Notes under the pieces: generated by a model
The model's database searches: none
What the model was told of the DNA's origin: nothing
Seen by the model: only the letters and a program-made list of their open reading frames with translations
Shown here: in pieces, positions 45,831-57,114 of the stretch
Numbering within the stretch: the stretch's first letter is position 1
Layout of the letters: each line of letters opens with the position of its first letter
DNA from: Algoriphagus oliviformis
Lineage (GTDB): Bacteria > Bacteroidota > Bacteroidia > Cytophagales > Cyclobacteriaceae
Assembly: GCF_017254915.1 (NCBI RefSeq)
Contig: NZ_JAFKCT010000002.1
Location: forward strand, 124,001 to 188,000
Direction of reading: 5' to 3'
DNA: 64,000 nucleotides
Position numbers and translations under genes: made by a program

Positions 45831-46240
45831 CCTTTGAAATCCATGCTCAATGAATTGATGCAATAGCGGATGCCGCCTTGGTCTTTGGGCCCGTCGGGGA
45901 AGCGGTGGCCGAGGTGTCCGCCGCATTTGCCGCAGAGGATTTCCTCCCGAACCATAAAATGGCTGTAGTCCATCTTCACGTCTATGGCCTCGGGATTGAC
46001 CGGCTCGGTAAAGCTCGGCCAGCCACAGCCGCTGTCGTACTTTTTGGAGGAGTGAAAGATGGGGTTGCCACAGGCTTTGCAGTCGTAGATCCCCGTTTCC
46101 TTATTGAGGTAGTATTGTCCTGAGAATGGCCGCTCGGTCCCTTTTTCCCTTAGTACATGAAAAGACTGGGCATCGAGCTGCTCTTTCCATTCGGCTTCGG
46201 ATTTGCTGATTTCGTAGTTTTTTGGCTCTTGCTTCTTCAT
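45815..46240 (-). CDS. msrB: Peptide methionine-(R)-sulfoxide reductase
   Basis: 141 residues. Zinc cysteines C-K-A-C and C-G-K-C, the S-G-C-G-W-P-S-F core and the catalytic R-Y-C-I-N-S are intact. Reduces R-methionine sulfoxide in proteins; cytoplasmic form, no signal. The last residues (G-G-T-E-D) are encoded by a 7-bp repeat array. In line with aminotransferase and methyltransferase genes upstream; separate from msrA at 31264. Confidence 0.95.
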   Translation of the reverse strand: MKKQEPKNYEISKSEAEWKEQLDAQSFHVLREKGTERPFSGQYYLNKETGIYDCKACGNPIFHSSKKYDSGCGWPSFTEPVNPEAIDVKMDYSHFMVREEILCGKCGGHLGHRFPDGPKDQGGIRYCINSLSMDFKGGTED

Positions 46241-46297
46241 GCTTGATAAACCGTTTTGCCGGATTGAAAGTTTGTTTGGCGGAAAAAGGGGGAATGC

Positions 46298-47479
46298 CTA
46301 GGCCTCGTCTATTGCCCGGAGGATAGCCTGGCAAGCGTCGTGGATCTGCTCCTCGGTGATGATGAGGGGCGGGGCGATGCGCATGGAGTCGTCACAAAAC
46401 AGAAACCAGTCCGTGATCACCCCCAATTCAATCGCGCGATCGATGATCGGCTTGAGCACCTCAAAAGAGCCAAATTCCACCGCCATCATCAGCCCTTTGT
46501 TGCGTATTCCCTTGATTTTGGGGTGAACGAGGAGACTTTTGAAAAGCGCTGCTTTCGCTTCCACCTGGCTGATGAGTTGCTCTTCCTGCAGGATTTGAAC
46601 TGTAGCCAAAGACGCAGCGGCACTCACCGGATGCCCACCAAACGTGGTGATGTGTCCGAGTAGGGGATTGTTTTTAAAAACCCCCATGACTTCCTTGTTG
46701 GCTATAAATGCGCCAATGGGCATTCCCCCGCCCATGCCTTTGGCACAAAGCAGGATATCCGGCACAATGTCAAAGTGCTCAAAGGCCCAAAACTTGCCTG
46801 TGCGCCCAAATCCCGCCTGGATCTCGTCCAAAATCAGCAAGGTGCCCGTCTCGTCACAGCGGCGGCGTAGGGCCTGAAAGTATTCCCGATCCGCTACCCG
46901 AATGCCCGCCTCGCCCTGGATGGTCTCCAGAATCACCGCTGCGGTTTGGCGGTTGATTTTTTCCAAGTCAGCCAGGTGGCCGTAGTGGATGTGGCTGATA
47001 CCGGGCAGTAGAGGACGATAGGCTCGCTTGAACAGTTCGTTTCCTCCCGCGCTCAATGAACCGTGGCTGCTGCCATGATAGGCATTGACGCAGGAGATCA
47101 TCTCTCGGCGTCCGGTAAAGCGCTTGGCCAGTTTGAGCGCACCCTCCACCGCTTCGGAGCCGCTGTTGACCAGATAGACGTTGTCGAGGGAGTCTGGAAG
47201 CGTATCGCACAGCGCCTTGGCCAGTTGGGTTTGCGGCGTCTGCACATATTCCCCATACACCATCAGATGTAGGTATTTGTCCAGTTGGGATTGGATAGCG
47301 GCGAGGACCTTTGGATGTCGATGGCCGACGTTGCTCACGCCTATCCCGGAGATGAGGTCGATGTATTTTTCCCCGTTGGGGCCAAAAAGGTGGATTCCCT
47401 CCGCCTTTTCCACTTCGATCAACAGGGGAAAATCGGTCGTCTGGGCAAGGTGGGAGAGGAAAAGCTGGCGGTTGTTCAT
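46298..47479 (-). CDS. Class III aminotransferase (acetylornithine/omega type)
   Basis: 393 residues, PLP fold type I. N-S-G-S-E-A-V-E-G-A-L-K-L-A-K, D-E-I-Q-A-G-F-G-R-T-G and the lysine motif C-A-K-G-M-G-G-G-M-P-I-G-A are intact. The length fits acetylornithine/succinyldiaminopimelate or 4-aminobutyrate-type aminotransferases. No arginine genes nearby, so the substrate is left open. It begins 15 bp after the methyltransferase stop and shares its operon. Confidence 0.88.
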   Translation of the reverse strand: MNNRQLFLSHLAQTTDFPLLIEVEKAEGIHLFGPNGEKYIDLISGIGVSNVGHRHPKVLAAIQSQLDKYLHLMVYGEYVQTPQTQLAKALCDTLPDSLDNVYLVNSGSEAVEGALKLAKRFTGRREMISCVNAYHGSSHGSLSAGGNELFKRAYRPLLPGISHIHYGHLADLEKINRQTAAVILETIQGEAGIRVADREYFQALRRRCDETGTLLILDEIQAGFGRTGKFWAFEHFDIVPDILLCAKGMGGGMPIGAFIANKEVMGVFKNNPLLGHITTFGGHPVSAAASLATVQILQEEQLISQVEAKAALFKSLLVHPKIKGIRNKGLMMAVEFGSFEVLKPIIDRAIELGVITDWFLFCDDSMRIAPPLIITEEQIHDACQAILRAIDEA

Positions 47480-47494
47480 GGATTTAAATCAGGG

Positions 47495-48391
47495 TCAAAA
47501 GCTGGAAAAGCGGAAGAAAATGCCCAAGGGGAGCTTTTTGCCCTGCTTTTCCTCCAGGTAGAGCTCTCCATGCTCGGCGTTTTTCACCTCTCCAAAATTG
47601 GATCGGATGAGGTTGGCGGCGATCAGGGAAGAGAAGCTCAGCGAGTACATGTTGAGCAGGAGGAAGTGGTTTTTGGGATCCAGGATCTCGGCGCAGGTTT
47701 TGAGCATCTCATTGATCTGCTCTTCGAGGATCCATTTTTCTCCATCCGGCCCGCGTCCATAGGCAGGCGGATCGAGGATGATGCCTTGGTACACATTTCC
47801 ACGACGTGCTTCCCGCTTGATAAACTTCATCGCGTCGTCCACGATCCAGCGTATGCTGTCCAGATTGGAGGATTCCATGTTGTGCTTGGACCAAGTGACT
47901 ACCTGCTTCACCGAGTCGAGGTGAGTGACTTCGGCTCCAGCTGCCCGGCAAGCGACGGAGGCGGCACCAGTGTAGGCAAAGAGGTTGAGCACCTTTGGTT
48001 TTTGGCCGGGAAAAGCCTTGATTTTACGGTATAGATAGTCCCAGTTGACTGCCTGCTCGGGGAAAAGCCCGATGTGCTTGAAGGAAGTCTGGGCGAGATT
48101 GAGCGTCAGCTTGAGCCCGTCGGCATTGTGATAACCAACCGACCAATTGTGCGGCATGGCCTTGAGCTGCTGCCACTGGCCTTTTTCAGGGTTGTTTTTT
48201 TCCTTGTTGAAATGCGCGTGGGCGAGGCTCCTCCATTCGGACTCGGGAAGGCTCTTGTCCCAGATCGCCTGCGGCTCTGGACGGCTGAGGATAAACTTGC
48301 CGAAGCGCTCTAGTTTTTCAAACCCGCCGGTGTCGATCAGTTCGTAGTCGCTCCAGGGCCCGGGGCAGAGGGAGAGGATGGTTTCTTTCAT
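47495..48391 (-). CDS. Class I SAM-dependent methyltransferase, RlmI/RlmK-like without PUA domain
   Basis: 298 residues from the ATG at 48391. SAM loop V-L-N-L-F-A-Y-T-G-A-A-S and catalytic L-D-P-P-A-Y-G-R-G-P are like the rRNA cytosine/guanine methyltransferases; the PUA domain present in the 14937 paralogue is missing here. RNA is the probable substrate, but the exact target is unknown. Upstream it is divergent from the acyltransferase at 48638. Confidence 0.82.
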   Translation of the reverse strand: MKETILSLCPGPWSDYELIDTGGFEKLERFGKFILSRPEPQAIWDKSLPESEWRSLAHAHFNKEKNNPEKGQWQQLKAMPHNWSVGYHNADGLKLTLNLAQTSFKHIGLFPEQAVNWDYLYRKIKAFPGQKPKVLNLFAYTGAASVACRAAGAEVTHLDSVKQVVTWSKHNMESSNLDSIRWIVDDAMKFIKREARRGNVYQGIILDPPAYGRGPDGEKWILEEQINEMLKTCAEILDPKNHFLLLNMYSLSFSSLIAANLIRSNFGEVKNAEHGELYLEEKQGKKLPLGIFFRFSSF

Positions 48392-48637
48392 GGGGGGCAA
48401 AAATAACGATAATCGATGAGCCAGTGGCAACAGCTGCGCCCAAAGGCGCCGGAAGTGGGGGGAATACTTTCGCTGGTGCGAGCCAAAAATCTAGGGGATT
48501 GGTTTTCAGGAAACTAGTTTCCATATCCTACCCAGACGGTAGGCAAAGGCTTATTTTTTGTACTTTTGAAGCAGTCCGTTGTGAAAATTTCAATTTTTCC
48601 TTCGATTTTAAATTGTGGTTCACAATTTTTTGGCCCC

Positions 48638-49459
48638 ATGTCAAAGAAATTTATCGATATCGAAAAAGCCATCCGTTCCAAGAATCCCAAACTCCTCAAG
48701 TGGATGCCGGGATTTTTGCTGGGGTACGTCAAGCGGGTGACCCATGAGGAGTGGCTCAATTCGATCGTGAACAAACATCCCAACAAAAAAGGATTGGACT
48801 TTGCCGATGCGTTGATTTCTGAGTTTGGGATGGACGTGAGGCTGATCGGAGGGGAAAACATCCCCAAAACCGGGGGCGTGATCCTGGCTTCCAACCACCC
48901 TCTAGGCGGGATGGATGGGATCGCATTCATGCACGCCATCGGGAAGGTGAGGCCGGACGTGCGCTTTCTGGTCAATGACCTGCTGATGAGTTTTGACAAC
49001 TTTGAGCCGATCTTTGTGCCGGTGAACAAGCACGGAGCCAATTCCAAACTCGCCAACCAGCGGATCGAGGAGGCCTATGCCAATGGGCATGCGGTGCTGA
49101 TCTTTCCCGCAGGGCTGGTGTCGAGAAAGCAGGAAGGCGAGATCAGGGACTTGCAGTGGAAGAAGAGCTTTATCTCCAAGGCAAAAAAATACAAGCTGGA
49201 TATCCTCCCATGCCATATCGGGGGGAGGAATTCTGAGTTTTTTTACAATCTTGCCAATTGGCGGAAAAAAATCGGCATCAAGGCCAACATCGAGATGTTT
49301 TGGCTGGTCGATGAAATGTACAAGCAAAGAGGGAAAAAAGTCGAAATCCGGATTGGGAAACCTCTGTCGCCCGACTTTTTCACCCCGGAAAAAACAGAGA
49401 TGCAATGGGCCGAATATATGAAGGGCTTGGTATATAAACTGGGAGAAGGACATGTATAG
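48638..49459 (+). CDS. PlsC-type acyltransferase, GlsA/OlsA-like
   Basis: 273 residues from the ATG at 48638 (an upstream extension is AT-rich and non-conserved). Acyltransferase motif A-S-N-H-P-L-G-G-M-D-G (H87 to D93) and a second P-A-G-L-V-S-R block. The next gene overlaps it by 8 bp and encodes a GNAT N-acyltransferase; the pair matches the GlsB (N-acyl) and GlsA (O-acyl) pair making glycine lipids in Bacteroides, or OlsB/OlsA for ornithine lipids. Here the O-acyltransferase gene comes first. Role by neighbourhood and family, not proven. Confidence 0.75.
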   Translation: MSKKFIDIEKAIRSKNPKLLKWMPGFLLGYVKRVTHEEWLNSIVNKHPNKKGLDFADALISEFGMDVRLIGGENIPKTGGVILASNHPLGGMDGIAFMHAIGKVRPDVRFLVNDLLMSFDNFEPIFVPVNKHGANSKLANQRIEEAYANGHAVLIFPAGLVSRKQEGEIRDLQWKKSFISKAKKYKLDILPCHIGGRNSEFFYNLANWRKKIGIKANIEMFWLVDEMYKQRGKKVEIRIGKPLSPDFFTPEKTEMQWAEYMKGLVYKLGEGHV

Positions 49460-50417
49460 TGAAATGCCGTTAATAGCGGCTGTAGATCGCAGCCTGCTGA
49501 AGAAGGAGCTGACACCTGAGCGTTTTCTCCGGTACACCAACAACGGTGACAACCTGGTGTATCTGGTCAACTACCACAATGCACCCAATGTGGTGCAGGA
49601 AATCGGCCGATTGAGGGAGTTGACGTTTCGGGCGGCCGGAGGAGGTACAGGCATGGAAGTCGATCTGGATGAAAACGACACCTGCGAAAAATGCTACGAC
49701 CAGCTCATCACCTGGAATCCCGAGGACGAGGAGATCGTCGCCGGCTATCGGGTGATCATGTGCAAAAACGCCATCAACCCCGACGGATCGCTTCACCTCT
49801 CTACCACCCATTTGTTTGACTTTTCGGAGAAGTTTGTCGAGGAGTACATCCCCAATACCTTGGAATTGGGCAGGTCCTTTGTCCAGCCCAAGTATCAGCC
49901 CAGCCTGGACAACCGCAAGGGCCTCTTCAGTCTGGACAACCTCTGGGACGGGTTGGGGGCGGTCGTACTGCTGAACCCCGATGTCAAATACCTCTTTGGC
50001 AAGGTGACCATGTACCCGCACTACAATCGGGAGGGAAGGGATCTGCTGCTTTACTTCATGAATCATTACTTTCCTGATCACGAGGATCTTGTGAAGCCTA
50101 AGGAGGAAATCAGGTTGAGCTACGAGACAGACATTCTGTCCCGTCCCAATCCTTTTGAAAACCTGGACTACAAGGAAGGCTACAAGTACCTAAACGGGCG
50201 GATCAGAGCCCTGGGCGAAAACATCCCTCCGCTGATCAATACCTACATGAACCTGTCACCCACGATGCGGACCTTTGGCACCGCACTCAACGACGAGTTT
50301 GGCGACGTGGAAGAGACTGGGATCATGATCACCCTCGCAGATATCTACGAGAGCAAAAAGCATCGCCACATGGACACTTTCTACCGCGATAGGACGTTTG
50401 GAGAAAGAAAACACTGA
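49452..50417 (+). CDS. GNAT N-acyltransferase, GlsB/OlsB-like
   Basis: 321 residues. Hemolysin-like OlsB-type acyltransferase: L-R-E-L-T-F-R, E-V-D-L-D-E-N-D, C-Y-D-Q-L-I-T-W-N-P-E-D-E-E-I-V-A-G-Y-R, with the acyl-ACP binding GNAT core in the first 250 residues and an extra domain at the C-terminus. It would N-acylate glycine or another amino acid with a hydroxy fatty acid as the first step of an amino-acid lipid. Overlaps the upstream acyltransferase gene by 8 bp, and the next gene starts 1 bp after its stop. Confidence 0.78.
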   Translation: MYSEMPLIAAVDRSLLKKELTPERFLRYTNNGDNLVYLVNYHNAPNVVQEIGRLRELTFRAAGGGTGMEVDLDENDTCEKCYDQLITWNPEDEEIVAGYRVIMCKNAINPDGSLHLSTTHLFDFSEKFVEEYIPNTLELGRSFVQPKYQPSLDNRKGLFSLDNLWDGLGAVVLLNPDVKYLFGKVTMYPHYNREGRDLLLYFMNHYFPDHEDLVKPKEEIRLSYETDILSRPNPFENLDYKEGYKYLNGRIRALGENIPPLINTYMNLSPTMRTFGTALNDEFGDVEETGIMITLADIYESKKHRHMDTFYRDRTFGERKH

Positions 50418-50418
50418 G

Positions 50419-50784
50419 ATGAAAAAGACCCTCGTGGTGGGCGCGACCACTGACCCTTCCCGATACGCTTACCTGGCAGCCAAGATGCTTTCCGAAAGGA
50501 GAGTGGACTTTGTCCCCATCGGGATCAAGAGGGGCGAGGTATTTGGCGAGGAGATCGTCGACCTTCGCACGAAGCCCGCGCTGCAGGATATTCACACCAT
50601 CACGCTCTACATCGGACCGGCGCACCAAGAGGAATGGATAGACTATCTGGTCAGTCTCAATCCGCAGCGAATCATCTTCAATCCCGGCACCGAAAATCCG
50701 GAATTCTTCGCCAAGGCTGCCGAGGCTGGAATCGAAGCCCTTCCGGCCTGCACGCTGGTCATGCTGAGCACCGGACAATTTTAG
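50419..50784 (+). CDS. CoA-binding domain protein
   Basis: 121 residues from the ATG at 50419, 1 bp after the GNAT stop. A single CoA-binding Rossmann domain: T-L-V-V-G-A-T-T-D-P-S-R-Y-A, then V-D-F-V-P-I-G-I and I-F-N-P-G-T-E-N-P-E. Similar stand-alone proteins (YccU type) bind CoA or NAD; their role is unclear. It closes the acyltransferase operon. Confidence 0.8.
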   Translation: MKKTLVVGATTDPSRYAYLAAKMLSERRVDFVPIGIKRGEVFGEEIVDLRTKPALQDIHTITLYIGPAHQEEWIDYLVSLNPQRIIFNPGTENPEFFAKAAEAGIEALPACTLVMLSTGQF

Positions 50785-50927
50785 TCCAAAGACTTCACGG
50801 TCAGCGCTTTTTTCCAAGGCTTTCCGGCCGAATTGAGTTTGGCAAAAGGCTGGGAAAAATGACTTTTTCTGCCTAACTTGCGGAATCTTAAAATGAACGC
50901 AAAATCACCATTCTGAGCCCGTTTTGA

Positions 50928-52901
<1,974 letters not shown>

Positions 52902-52906
52902 TAGAG

Positions 52907-52932
52907 AAGGGGCTTTTCAGGCCCCTTTTTTT
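52907..52932 (+). terminator. gyrB terminator
   Basis: AAGGGGC / GCCCCTT stem with a 7-nt loop and a run of Ts, 5 bp after the gyrB stop. Confidence 0.85.
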
Positions 52933-52984
52933 GAGTAATTTTGATTTTCCCATTTTATCTGAAAGCGTTTTATTTTGAGTTTGT

Positions 52985-55111
52985 ATGAATAAGTTGACTG
53001 TTGGGGATAAATACGAGTCCGTCATCCAAAAGAGTGACCTGGTCAGCCGGGACCTGAGTTGGGTGAAGTTCAATGTACGGGTGCTGGACCAGGCGAAGAA
53101 AGAGCATCGCTCCATTTTTGAGAAGCTGAAGTTTCTGGCCATCACGGCCTCCAACCTGGACGAGTTTTTCATGATCCGTGTGGGCTCTTTGTACAACTAC
53201 CTGGACTATGAAAAAGAGCGGGTGGACTACTCTGGCTTGAGGGAGGAACCTTTCAAGGCCAAACTGATGAAGGATTGCCAGCAGTTTCACCACGACCAGC
53301 ACGAGCACTTTGCCCAAGTGATTCTTCCCAAACTCCAGGAAGAGGGAATTACGGTTTGCAACGTTTCAAAGCTCACTGCGGAGGAGCAAGAGAAGGTACG
53401 TCAGTACTTCCACAAAGCCATCTACCCCATGCTCACGCCGATGGTTTACGATGGCTATCGCACTTTTCCCATCTTGATGAACAAGCTTCTGGTGTTTGGG
53501 GTGGTCACCACCAGCCCGGGAGAGCGCAAGGACATGCGCAAGATGAGCTTTGTGCAGATTCCGGCCAACATCCCGCGATTCTTTGAGCTGGACCGCGAGC
53601 ATCAGCCGGTGCTGGTACCTATCGAAGAGGTGATCCGCGAGAATATCGTTTCCCTTTTCCGAAATGTGGAGATAGAATCGATCAGCTTGTTTAGGATCAT
53701 CAGAAACGGTGATTTTACCCTGGAGGAAAGCGAAGACATGGATGCCAACTTCCTCGAGGAAGTGAAGCGTAAACTGATGGAGCGCAAGACCGGCCGCGTG
53801 GTGCGGATAGAGATAGAGGAAGGCTACTCCAAGTGGATGCTCAATTCCCTGCTGGAGCGATGGAACCTCCGACCCGACTCCGTGTACTTGGTCAAGCGGT
53901 CGAGTATGATCGATTTTACGGGGCTTTGGCAGATCGTGGGCAACAAACGCTTTCGCGAGAGATTACCCCAAAATCCCGAGCCGGTCAAGCCGGTCTCGTA
54001 TCCTGAGGAGGGAACAGCGGATATCTTTGAAATCCTGAAGGAAAAAGACATCCTGCTCCATCATCCGTACAACAACATCGATTCTATTCTGGATCTGATC
54101 GAAAAGGCAGCCGACGATCCGGACGTCATGGCGATCAAGATGACCATCTACCGGCTGGCCAAAGAAAGCCGCATCACCAAAACGCTGCTCCGCGCCGCCG
54201 AAAACGGCAAACACGTTTCCGTGCTTTTCGAAGTGAAAGCACGATTTGACGAGGAAAACAACATCCGCGAGGCCAAGCGACTGCAAAAGGCGGGCTGTTT
54301 TGTCATCTACGGGATCTCCAATGTGAAGACCCACACCAAGCTACTCCTGATCGTCAAAAAGGACGCTTCGGAGATCACACGCTACGTGCATCTCGGCTCG
54401 GGCAACTACAACGAGGACACTGCGAGGCTCTATACGGACATCGGTTTGCTCACGACCAACGAGACCCTAGCCAACGACGTTTCGGAATTCTTCAACGTCA
54501 TCACGGGACACTCCGTGCCGAGTACGTACCGAAACCTGATCACCGCTCCGCGGGATATGAGAAACCAGCTGATCGAGTACATCGAGCAGGAGGCCGAAAA
54601 TGCAAGAAATGGCTTGCCGGCGGGGATTTTCATCAAAGTCAATTCCCTCGAAGACTCTGAGACGATCTATGCCCTCTATCGTGCGTCCCAGTCTGGCGTG
54701 ACGATCAAGCTGATCGTACGGGGTATCTGCTGCCTCCGTCCTGGAAGACCGGGCCTGAGCGAAAACATCGAGGTGCTTTCCATCGTCGGAGATTTCCTGG
54801 AGCACAGCCGCATCTACCACTTTCACAACAACGGGGAAACCCGCACTTATTCCGGCAGTGCGGACATGATGGTGAGAAGCTTTGACAAGAGGCTGGAGTC
54901 GCTCTTTAAGGTTGAGTCCCCGCTTTTGGAAAGGCAGCTGATGAACATACTGGCCTACAACCTGCGCGACAACGTCAATTCCTACGTGATGCAAGAGGAT
55001 GGTACCTACGTGGCCAAGCATCCTGTGGGAGACGAGCCGGAATTCAACGTCCACCGGGAGTTTTTCAACGTGAACGAGGAGGAAGTGATGAACGTGAAAT
55101 TGGTGGAGTAG
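52985..55111 (+). CDS. ppk1: Polyphosphate kinase 1
   Basis: 708 residues. Both histidine regions of PPK1 are present: K-T-H-T-K-L and H-L-G-S-G-N-Y-N-E-D-T-A-R-L-Y-T-D (autophosphorylation core) and F-L-E-H-S-R-I-Y-H-F (second catalytic histidine). Conserved N-terminal S-R-D-L-S-W-V-K-F-N-x-R-V-L. Forms long-chain polyphosphate from ATP. Distal from gyrB by 83 bp and a terminator, so it has its own promoter. Confidence 0.97.
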   Translation: MNKLTVGDKYESVIQKSDLVSRDLSWVKFNVRVLDQAKKEHRSIFEKLKFLAITASNLDEFFMIRVGSLYNYLDYEKERVDYSGLREEPFKAKLMKDCQQFHHDQHEHFAQVILPKLQEEGITVCNVSKLTAEEQEKVRQYFHKAIYPMLTPMVYDGYRTFPILMNKLLVFGVVTTSPGERKDMRKMSFVQIPANIPRFFELDREHQPVLVPIEEVIRENIVSLFRNVEIESISLFRIIRNGDFTLEESEDMDANFLEEVKRKLMERKTGRVVRIEIEEGYSKWMLNSLLERWNLRPDSVYLVKRSSMIDFTGLWQIVGNKRFRERLPQNPEPVKPVSYPEEGTADIFEILKEKDILLHHPYNNIDSILDLIEKAADDPDVMAIKMTIYRLAKESRITKTLLRAAENGKHVSVLFEVKARFDEENNIREAKRLQKAGCFVIYGISNVKTHTKLLLIVKKDASEITRYVHLGSGNYNEDTARLYTDIGLLTTNETLANDVSEFFNVITGHSVPSTYRNLITAPRDMRNQLIEYIEQEAENARNGLPAGIFIKVNSLEDSETIYALYRASQSGVTIKLIVRGICCLRPGRPGLSENIEVLSIVGDFLEHSRIYHFHNNGETRTYSGSADMMVRSFDKRLESLFKVESPLLERQLMNILAYNLRDNVNSYVMQEDGTYVAKHPVGDEPEFNVHREFFNVNEEEVMNVKLVE

Positions 55112-55163
55112 CCGAGGGAAGAGATAGAGTGGCCGAAAAATAGCCTTGACCAACCAACCAGTA

Positions 55164-55205
55164 GAAACTAGAAAAAGCCCTCGGAAGAGGGCTTTTTCTA
55201 GTTTC
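55164..55205. terminator. Long bidirectional terminator shared by ppk1 and the convergent lipoprotein gene
   Basis: Perfect 19-bp stem with a 4-nt loop (55164-55182 pairs with 55187-55205), containing AGAAAAAGCCCTC / GAGGGCTTTTTCT. It overlaps the stop codon of the minus-strand gene (55198-55200). Confidence 0.9.
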
Positions 55206-55872
55206 TGGTAATCTGTCTCAAGGTGACTTCAGGACTGGATACCTGGTTGCTTCGGTTGAGTGCCCGGTCTTGTATCTCCACGTCTATACGCAGCGTGTCG
55301 GTCCGGAAGATAGATTCCCAGCCCGACGAAAGCATGCGGTATTTGATGTTGCCTTCTACGGATTGACCTTCTTCGGAGGTCAGAATTCTTGGGAATCGAC
55401 CGTTGAACGTGGTGTAAAACGGGGGATCTTGCCACCTGAATTCGGTAAACCTGCCGTTTCTTTTGATGTAAAACCGGACGAATATGTTGTATTGGTTCTC
55501 GTTTTGTTCGACCCAGATGGTGTCCTTCACAGTCGTATTGTTGATGATAGGATCTACCACCCAATCGATGGGATTGTAGGAGGGAGCCTCAGGAGGCCTT
55601 TTGGAGTAGGTGATGAGGTTGCCAGCTGCATCCCGCTTGTAAAACAGCGGATTAAACGGAGGGTTGACGTCGGTGGAGGAGAGACCCAAATCGCCCTCGG
55701 CATCTTTGAAATCCACACTGACGATCAGCGAATCCTGCGCTGGCGTCTGTACGTATTCGATGGACGAAAACTGGATTTCAGGGACGCTGGGGAAATTTTC
55801 GGGGGGGCTAATGCAGGAAGTCCAGCCTAGGGCTATCACCAACATAAATCCTGAATAGTTTTTGAATCGCAT
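55198..55872 (-). CDS. Hypothetical lipoprotein
   Basis: 224 residues. Signal peptide with lipobox W-T-S-C (Cys at about 20), then a beta-rich soluble domain with V-D-F-K-D-A-E-G-D-L-G-L and repeated I-D-V-E-I-Q-D type strands, the pattern of Bacteroidota outer-membrane lipoproteins with Ig-like folds. No family recognised. Faces ppk1 and the terminator hairpin; divergent from the LuxE-like gene. Confidence 0.75.
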   Translation of the reverse strand: MRFKNYSGFMLVIALGWTSCISPPENFPSVPEIQFSSIEYVQTPAQDSLIVSVDFKDAEGDLGLSSTDVNPPFNPLFYKRDAAGNLITYSKRPPEAPSYNPIDWVVDPIINNTTVKDTIWVEQNENQYNIFVRFYIKRNGRFTEFRWQDPPFYTTFNGRFPRILTSEEGQSVEGNIKYRMLSSGWESIFRTDTLRIDVEIQDRALNRSNQVSSPEVTLRQITRN

Positions 55873-55941
55873 CGGCTGAAGGTAAATTTACTCCCGAAAA
55901 TAAGGTTAGTTTTTCTCAGTAAAAACGCAAAATATAAAACG

Positions 55942-56943
55942 ATGCGAGATTTTAAAAGTTTTTCCGAAAGGCTGTCAACTATGGATCGAGACAGCTTTGA
56001 GGATCTTGCATTGGACCTGTTTCGTTTTCAGTCTACTGAAAATGAGGTGTATAAAGCGTATCTGAAGGCGAGAAAAATAGATGCAGGACAGGTCAGGTCC
56101 CTAGAGGCGATCCCCTTTTTGCCGATCCGCTTCTTCAAGGATTTTTCGGTCGTGTGCGGAGACGAAACCGATTTTTCATCCTTTTACTCCAGCAGCGGGA
56201 CTACCGGGGCGATCACTTCCAAGCATTTCATCTGGTCAGAATCCTGGTATCTGAGGCACGCGCAGCGGATTTTTGAGGGGCAGTTTGGCTCGCTGAGGGA
56301 CTTCCATGTCCTGGCTTTGCTGCCGGCTTACCTGGAGCGGCCGGGGAGTAGCTTGGTGGCGATGGCAAAGCACTTCATCGAGCAGTCTGAGTCTGGGTCT
56401 GAGCATTCGGGCTTTTACCTTTATAATCAAGACGAGTTGCTCCGCAAAATGGACTTGCTGCGAGGTGGAGACAGAAAAGTACTTTTGCTGGGCGTGACCT
56501 TTGCGCTTTTGGATCTGGCAGAGTCGGGAAGGGATTTTTTCCCTATGGAAAATCTCCTTGTGATGGAGACCGGCGGCATGAAGGGGCGGAGGAAAGAGAT
56601 GATCCGGGAAGAAGTCCACGATATCCTCAGGGGCTTTTTTGGGCTGAAGGCCATCCATTCGGAATATGGGATGACTGAGCTGATGTCCCAGGCTTATTCA
56701 AAAGGGGAGGGGAAATATACACTTCCCACTTCCATGCGCGTGATGCTCAGGGATGTGAACGATCCCCTGAGCTGGTCGTCCAGATCCCAGGGAGGTATCA
56801 ATGTCATCGACCTGGGCAACTTTCATTCCTGTGCCTTTATCGAGACCCAGGATCTGGGTAGATTCGACGAAAATGGCTTTTTGGAGGTGCTGGGCCGCTT
56901 TGACAACTCGGAGATCCGCGGTTGCAATTTAATGGTGCAGTAA
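55942..56943 (+). CDS. LuxE-like acyl-protein synthetase / acyltransferase
   Basis: 333 residues. The AMP-binding/acyltransferase family of LuxE: F-Y-S-S-S-G-T-T-G-A-I-T nucleotide loop, M-E-T-G-G-M-K-G, S-E-Y-G-M-T-E-L, and a late G-R-F-D-N-S-E-I-R-G-C-N. In luminous bacteria LuxE activates fatty acids for LuxC; homologues without lux genes are found next to cell-envelope genes in Bacteroidota and probably activate an acyl group for transfer to a sugar or protein. No lux genes here. Followed by a small lipoprotein. Confidence 0.8.
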   Translation: MRDFKSFSERLSTMDRDSFEDLALDLFRFQSTENEVYKAYLKARKIDAGQVRSLEAIPFLPIRFFKDFSVVCGDETDFSSFYSSSGTTGAITSKHFIWSESWYLRHAQRIFEGQFGSLRDFHVLALLPAYLERPGSSLVAMAKHFIEQSESGSEHSGFYLYNQDELLRKMDLLRGGDRKVLLLGVTFALLDLAESGRDFFPMENLLVMETGGMKGRRKEMIREEVHDILRGFFGLKAIHSEYGMTELMSQAYSKGEGKYTLPTSMRVMLRDVNDPLSWSSRSQGGINVIDLGNFHSCAFIETQDLGRFDENGFLEVLGRFDNSEIRGCNLMVQ

Positions 56944-56994
56944 TTGCTACCTTAAGATTAATTGGACATATTTGAAAAGCATAAAAACGGAAGT

Positions 56995-57114
56995 ATGAAA
57001 AAGTTAGCAACGATTGCACTATTGGTGGGAATTTTAGCCTTGGGAGCCTGTGCCTCCAGCAAACCCTGCCCGGCCTACGCCAAAGCGCCAACTGCGCAGA
57101 AATCCAATAGCTAA
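56995..57114 (+). CDS. 39-residue lipoprotein
   Basis: ATG at 56995 starts a basic, hydrophobic signal (M-K-K-L-A-T-I-A-L-L-V-G-I-L-A-L-G-A-C) with lipobox L-G-A-C at 16-19, then A-S-S-K-P-C-P-A-Y-A-K-A. Short lipoproteins with a C-P-A-Y motif are common in Bacteroidota and unassigned. It lies 51 bp after the LuxE-like gene and ends at a terminator hairpin. Confidence 0.7.
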   Translation: MKKLATIALLVGILALGACASSKPCPAYAKAPTAQKSNS

